The notes beneath the pieces are model-generated. The model was not told the DNA's origin. It saw nothing but the letters and a program-made list of their open reading frames with translations, and made no database searches. Both the position numbers and the translations under genes were made by a program. Positions 1 to 11,472 of a DNA stretch of 64,000 nucleotides are shown piece by piece. Every line of letters begins with the position of its first letter. Positions within the stretch are counted from its first letter, which is position 1. This DNA is from Macrophomina tecta (lineage: Eukaryota; Ascomycota; Dothideomycetes; Botryosphaeriales; Botryosphaeriaceae): contig JAKSGN010000043.1 of NCBI GenBank assembly GCA_024180945.1, positions 3,038,001-3,102,000 on the forward strand, read 5' to 3'.

Positions 1-2341
1 CCATGCTTCGGGTCGTGGCTCCATCTGGGCTTTCCTTCGCGGGTGCCGCTGCGCTGCAAGCGTGCTTCCATGCGCCAGCTCAATTAACCTGCTTAGTGGC
101 TGCGGACGGAATGCTGGTGGTCTCGAAGTCATAGAAGTCACTGCAGATCCTGATCCGGAGGCCTCCGAATCAATTCTTTGGGCGAAAAAGTGATGAAATC
201 AGTAAGATCTGGTATCCGGAATATTTCTTAAATCCGCCAATTACCCATAACAACAGTAGCTGGTAGAGAGCGATGTGAGCTACGGTTCATGTCTAAGCGG
301 ATAGAATTTTGAACCTGCGGGGTCCCAAATACGACTCAACTGTGGATTTTACCCTCCGGTTTAGCAATTCATATATGCACCTCTGACGCACTGTCAGCAG
401 TGTGCTTGAAAGCCGGCTTGCATTCACAAAAAGCCACGAATGAGAAGTATGTCCGGAAAGCATATTGCTCAAGCCTTCCCAGCTGACTACGGTAAAGGAA
501 TGCGTCATTGCTGCGTACTTACGTTTGATCTGGGATAGCATTACCTTCAATGCGTCTGAGTCTATGAGTGCGGCTCTAGTCAGTTGCGCGTTCAGCAAAG
601 AAAAGCTGAGGACAGAATCGGGATAGATTATAGGAAGCCTCGTCGTAGCTAAGGTTTTATACGGCGGACTGATGCAATGGAGTGACATTCCGTAGAAAAT
701 CGCCGCTGAGGGTACGCCGTAGATCAGACTTATGAGGCTCTCCGTCCACTCCGCATTCAGTTTGAGTCGGTTGATCTCTCACATAATGAGTGCTTAGTTG
801 GCTTAGACAGTCGGTAATGGGCACATGGTATACTGCTCACCACAGCTTGTGCCTTTGGGCGGGAATAGGAAACTGTGCATGAGGCCAAGATTTTTGATAA
901 TCAACGATCTTGGACAGACTTATCGCGTATCCTATTATGGAGGCTGTGTTCTCAAAATGACTATCATACCGTGGAACTGCAGCAGCGAGGAGAGCGTCGG
1001 CAAAATCATCCGCAGGATAGGTGAGGCAATATGCCAGACGAAGATATTATAAATTTGGAATGATTCCCTTACTGCAACACGGTAAGCAAGGCATTGGCGA
1101 GTGAGACAGGTGTCCTACTATAGCATTCGAATACACTCTTCCCTCTGCTCGGCAGGTACGTTGGAGAAGAGTGCGCTATATGCCAGGACAGCCGGTAGGA
1201 GGCCAAGCTTTGCAACTGTTTGGAGAGGGCCCCTGCGGTGTTTCGGGGGGAAATAGTGGAAGCTAGAGGATCGTATCGCATGAAAGCCACAAGTTGGAAC
1301 GGCAGATTCTCGGAAAAGACATTGAATAGATGGACGAACGTACGAGAATAGCAGGAGTGGTATTTACTATTCGTAAGATCACATGGCAGATGAAAGTGGG
1401 TGATTGAAGGGCATGCTGACTTACGAAGGCTACTCAGCGAAGGGATCAGTCCCTCTAAGGCATCTTTTTCGTTTGAGTAATGCCGACTTTGACTTCCTCT
1501 ATTGGTTTAGAGCATACAAACAAGTCATAGAGAAAGAAGGCCGGCCCATTTCGGCCTTAGCTGTAGGCGTTTAGCTGTGGGATATTGGGGTGATGGAAGA
1601 TTAGGGGCGGTGTTATTGATGAAAAGCCAACCGTGAATGGCAAGTGCGTTGGGCTACTATTACCGTCTTTGGTACAAGGGAGACGCGGGCGTGGTCGAAT
1701 GTCCTCTCACTGATTCCAGAATCAGCGCTAGTAGGAAAGGCGGCCTATGGGTAGAAGCAGTGAGGTCGGGCCGGTGTATTCACCTCACCTGATCGGCGAG
1801 GTCGTAGATACTGAGACTAATGTGGTCTCGCTGAATGCAGGATCCAACCGGCCGGTCCTTGTCACATTTCTTCTGGCCTCTGGCGCCACCGGGACATTCT
1901 TAGGACTGCCGCTGAGCCGGATCGATGCCTGTGTGTCGCGCGCGGGAGCGGGGTGTTTCAGTAAATTCCAGCTGCGAGCGCTGAAGCTCGATATTGGCTA
2001 AGAGGCGTTCAAATTGTAATTGAAGAAAGTAAAATGTATAGCGGATATAAGCGCGTATGGGTGCCTTGATTCGGCAACCTCAAGCGCCGACCATCCTTCG
2101 TCAGTTTGTCTCGAGGAGCCAGGCTTTACACTGTCAGCCAGCGAAAATTGCTACGTGTGGATATTCTAATAGCTTCAGAGCAGTAACTTCTACATGGAGT
2201 CCTGTGCTCTGCGTAGAATATACATTTGTCGATATCCGCCCCTAGCACTGCTCACCTTCCCGACGTGCACGCTGATGGACACACACACACACACACACAA
2301 CTATGGCAGCGGCAAGCCGAGACAGACCCTCCACATGCAGC
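1..2341. other. Gene-poor left end, nothing recognised
   Basis: This 2.3 kb stretch holds only short open frames on both strands, the longest about 130 codons on the minus strand at 293-688. None shows a motif I recognise, and they do not join through plausible GT-AG introns. The right end carries a CA microsatellite just downstream of the 3' end of the minus-strand gene that follows. It may contain decayed coding sequence, but nothing in it supports a gene call. Confidence 0.5.
2279..2299. repeat. (CA)n microsatellite
   Basis: About ten uninterrupted CA units lie some 40 bases beyond the stop codon of the transhydrogenase gene, in its probable 3' untranslated or flanking region. Confidence 0.95.
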
Positions 2342-3992
2342 CTAATACTCCAATGCCTCTTCAAACAATCCCCTCAACTGCTCCCTCTCCTTCTCGACCT
2401 CCTGCATTTCCAAGCTCGGCGCCAACATCAGCACCCTGGCCTGCGGGATCGTGCCCTCTACCAAAGCATCAACGTCCTCCCTCCCAAATCCCAGTGCCTT
2501 CAGTCCCCTTGGCTGATCGCCCAGCTTGATCAAAAACTCGGCCAACGCCTCGCTCAGCACCTCGCCAGCACTCTCCCTCTTCACGTTGCTGATGTCGACA
2601 CCGAACGCCTCTGCCGCTGCGAGATGCCTCTCCGGGTTCGACGGCCCAGTGAAGCGGAAGACGGCGGGCGCTGTCACCGCAACAGAGACGCCGTGTGGGA
2701 TAATGGGTGTTTCCACCTCGTATCCCGAGTGTTTGTAGCCAGGGTTCTGTCCCGAGATCGGGTAGCTCATGCCGTGGCACAGGTGCACTCCCGCGTTGCC
2801 AAAACCAACACCGGCAAGGGTGGCCGCCAGCAGCATCTGCTCTTGTGCCTCGTAGTCGTCTGGATCGCGCACGGCACGCGGCAGGTACTTGACGGTGCTG
2901 CGTAGCGCCTGCAAGGAGAAGATGTCGGAAATAGGGTTGGCTCCTTGGTATGCAGGACGGTTGATGGGATTGGTCGGACGGGGTATACGCTCGTAGTATG
3001 GGATCGCTGTCCACGATTCCAACGAGTGGCAAAGGACATCCAGGCCGGAAGAAGCATGGACAGCAGAGGGCATGGTGCGAGTGTTCAGGGGATCACAGAT
3101 TCCGAGTGTTGGCTTGAGGTTGCGGTGTGCGATGCCGGTTTTGGCGCGCTTGGAGACGAGATCGAAGATTGCAGTGCCTGTGGTTTCCGAGCCGGTACCC
3201 GCAGTGGTGGGCACAGCAATCAGAGGCTTCAGCTTTGCCGTGATGGGCTTGCCGCGGCCAAGAGGTGCGTTGACGAAGTCGAGGAAGTCGGCCTCTGGAG
3301 CACAGTGAGTGAGCGGCTAACAATGGGCGTTGGACAGGCATCCATACCGGGAAAGGAAGTATACAAGTTCATTAGCTTCGCCGTATCAATAACCGATCCA
3401 CCGCCTACGGCCAAAAAGGCATCCGGCTGGTAGGGCTTTGCAACAGCAATGGCTTCCTTTATCCTGTTGCATGTTAGCCCTGACGCGGGCCCCGTTCTCC
3501 GCAGATGCCGGAGGGCATCATGTCCCACCCGTTCCAACCGCCAAGGTATACTCACGAGCTATCCTTCGGCTCGACTCTCGTCCCATCAAATACCTCAAAG
3601 GCAATGCCCTCCCTCTCCAGCGCCTCTTGCACTTGCTTCATAGCATTCAATTTCCTGACAGTCTTGTCCGTCACCACCATGACCTTTTTTGCACCCATGT
3701 TCTGGAAGTCCATGCCGACTTCCTTGGTCGAGCCGGGGCCGAAGCGGATGGAGCTGGCGGCCATCTCGAAAGCATACTCCTTCTGCTGCGAGGCATCGAG
3801 CGGGGTCGCGAAGCTGCGGCGAGCACCATACCTCTGCGCGGAAGAGAGTATCTGGTGGGCTGAGGATGGGTTGTGGTGATGATGCGCAGGATTGCTGTGG
3901 CATGGACAGTTCGGAGGATGCGTGTACTGGATGGTGCGGAGGAGGCTGGTGGCCCGCGCGGCGCGCGTGGGTGCGATGCGGACGGCTGCCAT
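2342..3992 (-). CDS. Hydroxyacid-oxoacid transhydrogenase, mitochondrial (iron-type alcohol dehydrogenase family)
   Basis: Family role: couples oxidation of 4-hydroxybutyrate (or L-3-hydroxybutyrate) to reduction of 2-oxoglutarate to D-2-hydroxyglutarate in mitochondria (ADHFE1/HOT). Three exons on the minus strand, 3992-3556, 3463-3348 and 3294-2342, give 501 aa. Visible motifs: VGGGSVIDTAK for nucleotide binding, the PTTAGTGSE turn, and the family metal ligands in GLDVLCHSLES, HLCHGMSYP and IIPHGVSVAV. The first intron joins EPKDSS to IKEAI and the second restores the FPEADFLDFVNAP block, which supports both junctions. The N-terminus is Arg/Ala-rich with no acidic residue for over 40 residues, as in a mitochondrial presequence, and is followed by an odd His-rich stretch (about residues 34-40). 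Its 5' end faces the NmrA-like gene 2 kb away. Assignment to this branch of iron ADHs is strong; substrate is from family knowledge. Confidence 0.93.
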
Positions 3993-6027
3993 TATGGAGT
4001 ATCAAGGGCTGCTGCTGCTACGTCGGAACGCCAATTGGAGGTCGTGGCCAAGGTTGGACGAAGAGAAGAATCACCAAGGGGGAAGCAGGAGGGGATAGAG
4101 GCGGAGGGCATGGTGGAGCGGATGTGAGGGCCCAGGGAGGCCGAGGCTCGCGGCAGTGGTGGTGCATTGCCGCAAAACGACAGAAACATGCGGGGTCCGA
4201 TCGTGGGGAGCGGAGCTCTCCCTAGCTGCGACTGGCCAATCACGCGCAGCCATCGCCCTCGATTGCGTCAAGCAACAACTAGACGTCGGAGCTAGTAGAG
4301 CTTTCAAGAGAGCGACTGCTGACATGGACACGTAATAAGCACCTGTCGGCAGATTTTCAAGGCCAGTCTTGGCATCGCTGCCTGCGCAACTGCTTCATCT
4401 CCGCGGACGGGATCACATACCGTCTTGATCTGGCATCCTCTGCGCATGCAGGCCCAAACGTGGCGCTGTAGGTATGTCCCTTGCGCTGATTCAGCGACCG
4501 TTGCGGGCGTGCGTGCGTGCCATGCGGAATGAAACACAAGTGGCGTCTTTTTAATGCCTTTTTCACGCCAAACCTCGCAAGGTCAAGAGGTTCGCCCGCG
4601 TTTCGCATGCCCTCGCGCACAACGGACCACGCCACGTTTTAGATTCAGCTGAGGCGAAGAGGATTTAGGAATACTTTTTCATGAGTGTGCTACGCAGTGC
4701 AGCAATCCATCCGCCGCTTCCCGTGAGGGCAGTCGCTCTCCAAACGAGGTTGTCGCGCCTATTAACAAGATCTTGCCGCCAAGGGTACCCCTCTGGAGTT
4801 GGGAAGATGGTCCAACAGCGAGAAAGCGGATTCCCGGCGGGCAGCAGATGATGGCGGAAGAATGAAAGAGTGTCGCACGCAGACAAAAAGGTCATCCCGA
4901 ACGGAAGATACGGTTTGAGAGCGGCATGTTGTCAGTATCTAGTCGTCCACGCTCATCTGGTGCGTGCAGGTTTTCGGCGCGTGCCCCCAATCACGAGCGA
5001 TAGAACATGTCAGGGCTCTGACGGAATTTCCCTCGGCCCTTCCATGCACGCAAAGAGCAAGAGTTTCCGCATTCGGTGGTCACCGCGAAAGCTTGTTCAT
5101 CTCCCGGCCAATCGGCGGTGCGGCATTGGCTGCGAGAGATCGCCGCCGTTACAGGACCCGGCGACGCGGATATCGGTCACAGCGAATGTCCGAAGAGGTG
5201 AAAAGGCACAGCCCGCCGGAAGTAGGTGCGCGATCGAGGTTTCAGGGTCTCCCAGGCAAGTGGCTCGTGTGGAACCGCAGCTCCTGGACGTTGAGGAGGA
5301 GGGATGGTCAGGCGGGCAATACGAGGAGACGGTGCTTGTATGCCAGTGCGGTCGTGAGAGAGGTTGCGGCGGACGGGCAGACAGAAGGTTTAGCAGCTGG
5401 TATTCGTAGTCGAGCCAACAATCGGTGCAGGAGTGGCCGTGTAGCTGGAGAAAACGGGACCGGCAGACGATGCAACGGGCTGACGCGGCGGGGACGGCAG
5501 AAGAAAGGGAAACTTATGGAGGAGAACAGAAAAGAGTGGGGACGAACGAGGAAAAGGTCGCCTAATTGAAGCCCAACTCAAAAAACTGCCGTCGAGCGTC
5601 GCAAACTTTAACCGTTCCACACCGCCAGCCATGCTGCCCTCGCGCGTGTCCCGGGGCGCTGGCATGTACCGGGATGGCAGCAGCAGGATGCGGAGCTGGC
5701 GCCGCCATTGCTGCTGCCTTCATGTAGGGACGCTTCTGACGTAAGCACGGCCGCCCTTGTTCGGGAAGGTAGCAGTGCGCCGGCAACAACCTTAAGAAAC
5801 ACCAAGCCCTCTGATTCACGGTGGCGGATTTGCAGGCAGATCAGTGCAACGGCAAGTTCCGCCGAGCAACAGCTGATACTCCCGACCCGAACCTTGAATA
5901 TCGGCTATCCCCGCTCCGAGCCCGCCTGTTCCGCGTGTTCTTATGAGTCGCCTTCCGCTGGGAAAATATGGACCTGCGGTCGATCAAGCTGTTGTGAGCT
6001 CGCCCTCTGCCCGCAGCCCCAAAGAAG
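3993..6027. other. Divergent intergenic region
   Basis: Two kilobases separate the start codons of the transhydrogenase (-) and the NmrA-like gene (+). Several Arg-rich open frames of 75-200 codons occur on the plus strand (for example 4964-5569), but they lack motifs, are low in complexity and overlap one another in different frames, so I read them as chance ORFs in GC-rich DNA. Pyrimidine-rich minus-strand sequence near 5400-5600 could be promoter or leader sequence. No gene is supported. Confidence 0.5.
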
Positions 6028-7264
6028 ATGGTTAAAGTTGCAGTGGCGGGAGGCTCCGGAAGTATAAATCTCCGTCCACTGCTCCCGCCCAGCCCCGCGA
6101 CTCACGTGTCTCCACCGCAGACGTCGCCCGCGTGGTCATCGACAAGATACTAGCCAAGAAGCAGCACGAAGTCACCGTCCTGACCCGCCAGGTACCTACA
6201 CCACTGCCCCGCTCCCGCTCACGTCCCGCGCTCACAGCCTCCAGCCGGTGCTTGGGCCTACTGTAGACGAGCACGGCGTCAGGTGGCTCCAGGTCGACTA
6301 CTCGGACAAGCCGTCGCTGGCCAAGATCCTCCGCGGCATCGACGTCGTACTGTGCTTTTTCCTCGACCTGGATTATGTCAGCGTCGTGAGGAATTCAAAG
6401 AACCTCATCGATGCCTCGATCCAAGCCGGCGTGAAGCGCTTCGCTCCATCTGAGTGGGGAAGGTAAAGCATCTGCTCCACGGGCGAGTAGGCCAGCACAC
6501 TAACAATCCTCCAGCCGCGTTAATAGGAGCCTGCCGCACAATGCATTTAAAGATGAGATACGCGAGTACCTCGAAGACACGAACAGCGGCAGAATGGTGA
6601 GCATCTCTCGGTCTGTGTTTGGGGCCCGTGAAGCTGATGGTGTGTCCAGAGGCTGGAGTACACCATATTCCAGCCCGGTCTTTTCGTGAATTACTTCGGC
6701 TATCCCCACGCATCTCCCAAACACTTTCCCATGAGCCAGCCTTTCGTTGATCTCGAGCACCGCCGAGCCATAATGGTCGAAGATGGCAACGCTTCCATCA
6801 CTCTCACCACTGTGCAGGACATGGGTGCGGTGGTGGCCGAAGCACTTGATTACGAGGGCGTTTGGCCGGTTGACGGTGGGATGCGGGGCACCCAAGTGAC
6901 TGTAGCTGAGATGGTAGAAATGAGCAGGAGATTAAGAGGTAAGCCTAGCCTGTGCGCGGGTGTCCACGCTCCTGCAAAGGCTGATTTGCAAGGCTGCCAT
7001 GCAGGATGCATGAAAGTGGAAACAGTAAGCCTGGACGACCTGAGGGCGGGACAGCTCAAGACTTCGTGGCGACCAGACATCTCGCACCCGACGGTCCCCA
7101 AAGAGCTGAAAGATACAATATCGGAGAGAATGTTTCTCCTTTTCCTGAATTCCGTCGCCCATGGCTGCTGGAACGTGTCAGACACATGGAACAAACTGTT
7201 GCCTCATTACCATTTCACTACCGCGGAAGAATATCTCAGCAGTATTTGGGCTGGCAAGCCTTAG
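6028..7264 (+). CDS. NmrA-like / isoflavone-reductase-like NAD(P)-binding protein
   Basis: Six exons, 6028-6061, 6121-6191, 6245-6462, 6515-6596, 6650-6938 and 7005-7264, sum to 317 aa, a normal length for the family. Splicing the tiny first exon to the second creates the Rossmann dinucleotide loop VAVAGGSGNVARVV, which supports that junction; the usual third glycine is Ala. Further family features are the GIDVVLCFF strand, GVKRFAPSEWG followed by the Asn/Arg-rich segment, and FQPGLFVNYF. The NmrA family includes plant isoflavone/phenylcoumaran reductases and the fungal nitrogen regulator NmrA; this protein is closer to the reductase-like group, so it is probably a cytosolic NADPH-dependent reductase or redox-sensing regulator. 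The substrate cannot be read from sequence. The sixth-exon acceptor at 7005 was chosen because it alone keeps the frame. Confidence 0.88.
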
Positions 7265-9859
7265 AAATTTAATTAGCCTTCCAAAGGTCTCTTTGCCTCG
7301 GCCACATGACTATCCCCGTTGTGCTGCTCAACACAGCCGTTCGTCAGCCAGGCCTGCTTCCTAATGTCTGGAGGCGATCGGAATCGCACGACCACGAGAT
7401 TTCTTCCGGATCAGCGGCTGCCACTCAAAATATATGGGAGATCGAACCAGCCGTGCGGACGCCAATTTATCGTAATTGGCGAATATTCGCGCCCGGAAAC
7501 TGCTTGAATTCAGTATAAGATGATTTCGCTGTCGTGAGCGGCCGCGGAGAGGTCTTCCGTGCTCTTAAGCCTGGTGTAGTAAATGATCCAAGGGGTTCCA
7601 TCATTTGCCAAGCTTAGAAGCTTGTTCCTTTCAATCCCACGCCCCTTGCTGGAAACCCTGCGCTGCACGCAAAGAGTAGCAATGCCAGTTTCATACTATA
7701 CTGGGCCAAAGGCTAGTGGCAGGATTCTTTCCTTCTTAAATGCCCCGTTGGTCAATCTTATCGGTTCTACGCATGCCTTTGCGTAGTTTTCCCTCTACCC
7801 ATGGAGGATTTTGGTGGCCTGCTTCTCATTGGTATTGGGTGTTTCCGGATTAGAACTTCTGATGTCTGTCCAGGAACTTCTCGTAGCTTAATCGTACGCT
7901 CCAGACGGAATCCGGAGACATTCAAATCACTTGACAGAGACTCAACCCTCGGGTCAGTCCGTATGCTGCAGGTCAGTCCTGACACGCATGCGGGGGCTTG
8001 CGAGGTACAGCATGGCGCGGCAGCGCCAGAAACGGAGCCTGGTTGCGCGAAGTGTGGAGATGCCGCCGCTGTGTGGCAACACCGCATGTTGAAGGCGAGG
8101 AACGCGAGCAAAAATCACGCGCTCAAGAAGACCAATTCATTAGTTTCCTTCTTAAGACCGCCTCACGCATTGAAATGCGCGTCGCCACTGGGCGCCCGGC
8201 ACCATTTGCGGCACAACAGATCTCTGCTTTCGTGTAACCGTGCTGGGTAAATTGTGGGAATCTACGGGCAGCTGCCCACAGTTATCATTGGAGGCCGAGC
8301 ATGATAAGCGCGCCTCTTGCCGCCCGTATGATTTGAAGACCCCACATACATTCTCGGGACATGGAGATAAGTACGTAACCGTCATAAGTGAGCTGTTCGG
8401 TCGGGGCATCCTCTCCCTTTTTGCTAATTACCCCGTCCCAGATATATACAACGCCGGCCATGCTGTTGCAGCAATCCCGCGGCACGCTGAAGTAACTGCA
8501 CCGATACGAATGCGTGAGAGGACGCAGTGGACTTGCACTAGTAAATCCATGTGCAAAATTATCGGTTGAGACCTTCGCTAGAGCAACACGGGGTATCCGA
8601 GCATGTGCATGAATACGAAGACCGTGCTGTCAGGACTCAAGTTCGCAGTACCCGTCAGGGAATTAGCGTTATTCACTCCGGCGATAGCGCTTCTGTACGT
8701 AGCAGAGTGTTTGCCGTGCAACGTTTAGAGCACCTGCAGGTAGTTTTCCTCAATATATTCCCACCCAGTCCTCACCCATGCCCCCGAACTTCCCTTGTTG
8801 GTCTATGACTCGCACGCATCGACGACTCAAACCTCAGGCCTCTCGGGCTAGAGAAATAGCGCATCTTCAGAAATGCGCCGGCGGGTGCTTTTGGAGGCAT
8901 CTTGTATTGCAGTATGGTGGAGCTTGCAGCTTGGCCTACAGACAAATCGAAACGCTCAAAGAGCGAGGCAGAGAGCGAGTAACAACGATCGAAAAGGGAA
9001 AGAAAGTAAAAATAACAAATAAAAAGGCCTCGGATGAGACGATCACATTAATGTTAGACAAGACACCGGCAGAGGCCGCTCGTAGCATATTCCAAACCAG
9101 GTTTCACCAGTCCGGTCAATCACTTCGCAGAGCACGAGGGCGCCCCAAGCTATAATACGCCAATTCTGCAGCTGCGAGGCATCTCCAATTACGGGGCAGC
9201 TACAGTAGCTGCACAGACCGGCATGTATCGCAATCGACAGGCAACTTGCAGTCAGCCCGGGTTGAGTCCGCACTTAGGCGGTCGGTCGGCTTGCTTTTGC
9301 CGTGGGAATCGGAATACGCTCGCCTCCTGGTACGCGCCCTTCAGTACCCTACCTCTCAGTATCGTCTGTCCAAGTTTTGAACACCATCAATGGAGTACCT
9401 TGGTGCGGGGTCGTGCAGCATATCTACTGGCGCAATGCGCCTCGCTCCCGCCGCGAGGCTTGAAGCATTCGCCTGGACGCAAATGCCATCAGCCATACAG
9501 CACACGGATCCAAACGTCTGCCTCAACTTCCCGCGCACCTCTGCACACTTGGGAATTAGGAATAGAGCTCGTTCGCTTTACCAAGGACAGTCTGCAGGCC
9601 TCAGCTGATCTGGGGATACAGAGGCTCTTCGCTTGCATTGGCAAGACAAGTGAGGAGTAGTCAAGTCTTCGATTGTATAATCTACTGAGAAATGCTGCCT
9701 CCGCCAAGCACCTCTTGCCTGGCAAATAAATGGTATCCGCCTCTAAATGATGCGATCTTCAAGACCCCTGGAGTGACCTAAACGCCCGACGAATGCTTCC
9801 GGTTATTCTCGATTCCGTATAACGCCATATCGATGCATCACTGGCATAGAGCTATTACC
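7265..9859. other. Intergenic, nothing recognised
   Basis: This 2.6 kb gap lies between the 3' end of the NmrA-like gene and the 3' end of the TFB3-like gene. Overlapping short frames occur in several registers (up to about 150 codons), none with recognisable motifs or a consistent exon chain. I see no repeat longer than a few units and no RNA gene. Confidence 0.5.
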
Positions 9860-11110
9860 TCAGAACACATCGTCCATACTCACATCCCCCTTCCCACTCG
9901 CACCTTCCACAACAGCAGCCTGCGTGGCGAGCGGCGGCGCGCTTGCTGTATTGATTTTCGCAACCTCGTCTTGCACAAAGATCCCAAACCCGGAAAAAGC
10001 GTCGCAGAGCGCGTGGGAGTAGTACTCCTTGATATCGCAACCGCCAGCCGCGAAGGCTGGCTTCGCGTAGTAGTCGTCCAGCCAGTTCCAATCATAACGG
10101 TCCTGTATGACGGCATACTGACGGGTCTCAGTATCGCCGCCGAACGGGTCGAATGGTTTGTCCACCTCGACGACCTTCTTCTTGAGACCTTTGATCTGAA
10201 AGCCACCGCTGGCGGCACCGTTTGACGGAGCTGGAGCAGCCGCACCGGCCGGTATACGGGCGGCAGAGGCAGCAGGGCGTGTTTGCCCAGCACGCTTGAG
10301 ATGGACCTGTGCGATCTTGGATGCGTCTCCCCGGCCACTGGCAAGTTGATTGATGACGTCTCTTCGGCCCTCTAGGCGCTCGCGCTCGAGCTGTTGCTCC
10401 TCACGCAGTGCAGCTTCACGACGAATCTTGGCTTGTTCTTTCTCTGCTGCCTGATGTGCTTCCCACGCCGAGGCTTCTTGCTGAGCGAGAGCATCGTTCT
10501 CCTTGATCGAGGCCTGATTAGCTTCTGCGTATTTTCTGAGCCTCGCCTCTGCCTGCTCAACGTTTATGCGGTTGACGAGGTCGTACGTGATATCTTCGAC
10601 ATCGTTCAGATAGTTATTGTAGTCGTCCAGCGTCTCGAACTCGTCTTCGCGGCGATTGAAGCTTTGAAGGCGTGTGAGCATGAAGCCATGCCGTAGCAAC
10701 GGGCACTAAGGCACTTACACAGCAGCTACCCGGCGCCTGATGTCCACCTCCCTCTCCACCTGTATGTCCTCAAACGTCTTCTTTCTGAATCGGTTCTTCC
10801 GGAGCGTCTTGCCGCAGCCGACGATTCTGCAGGGCGCGGGACCGTGGGAATAGATGCGGTCGACGCACGACTCGCACATCTGGTGGTAGCACTCCGGATT
10901 GATGAGGAAGCGCATGTTGGGGTTAAGATAGCGCGACGATTTGCACACGGGGCAGATGTCTGGCACAGCAAGCCTTTGGTTAGCACTCTCGCCGGCATCG
11001 AGTTGCAACGCTGCCTGAAGACGCTGGTGCAGCTGCTCACCGGCGTCCTCAACTGCCTGGGCGCCCTTTGCAGCCTGGGGCCCGCTCTCGCGGCGCGCTG
11101 CTCGGGACAT
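9860..11110 (-). CDS. TFB3: TFIIH / CDK-activating kinase assembly subunit Tfb3 (MAT1)
   Basis: Family role: bridges the Cdk7-cyclin H kinase module (Kin28-Ccl1) to core TFIIH, acting in RNA polymerase II promoter opening and nucleotide excision repair in the nucleus. Two exons, 11110-10719 and 10661-9860, encode 397 aa. The RING finger lies at about residues 50-100: DICPVCKSS, then NPECYHQMCESC, then PCRIVGCGKTLRKN, typical of MAT1. It is followed by the conserved helical segment EVDIRRRVAAVFNRREDEFE, which spans the single intron and so confirms the junction, and then by a long Glu/Ala/Arg coiled coil (roughly residues 150-260). The length exceeds the yeast (about 320) and human (about 310) proteins because of an N-terminal extension and a longer C-terminal tail. 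The start at 11110 opens a short head-to-head promoter shared with the URI/Bud27-like gene. Confidence 0.95.
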
Positions 11111-11472
11111 GGCGGTGTTGAGGTGTTGTGTAGATTAGAGTTGCACGCGCAGATCGCGCGCAATCAAGCGGTCTGCGAGGGGGAGGGGCGCGTGTTCGAG
11201 TGGACGGGATGTGCGGCGGCGGGCGCGTGTCGGTGGAGCTGCTTGATTCAGCGTGAGTGGCGGCCACGTCTGTGCTTTCAGAGCTTCGGAGGTTTGCGGC
11301 GTTCGCTGGCAACGACTTTTACATCGCCGCGTAATTTCGCCCGATGCCAGCAAAAGCACGGCCGCACCCCGCTGACACAGCCATCCCATGCCTTTCCGCC
11401 TTGTCGCCGCTCCCGTCAACTTTTTTTTTGCGACCACTCTCACCACATCTACGCCATTCCGCTGCCGCCAAA
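11111..11472. promoter_or_regulatory. Bidirectional promoter region, TFB3 / URI
   Basis: Only 362 bases separate the two divergent start codons, so both genes must be driven from this segment. Near the URI start it contains a T9 tract (11411-11419) and pyrimidine-rich sequence with CCACTCTCACC-like runs, common in fungal leaders. No TATA box is evident on either strand. The role is inferred from position. Confidence 0.6.

Noticed and set aside
4964..5569. A 201-codon Arg-rich plus-strand frame
   Set aside because: Low complexity, no motif, several competing frames in the same DNA, and no fit to a family.
11344..11472. Upstream in-frame Met for the URI/Bud27-like gene
   Set aside because: The extra 43 residues are promoter-like (poly-Phe from a T run) and precede the prefoldin helix.
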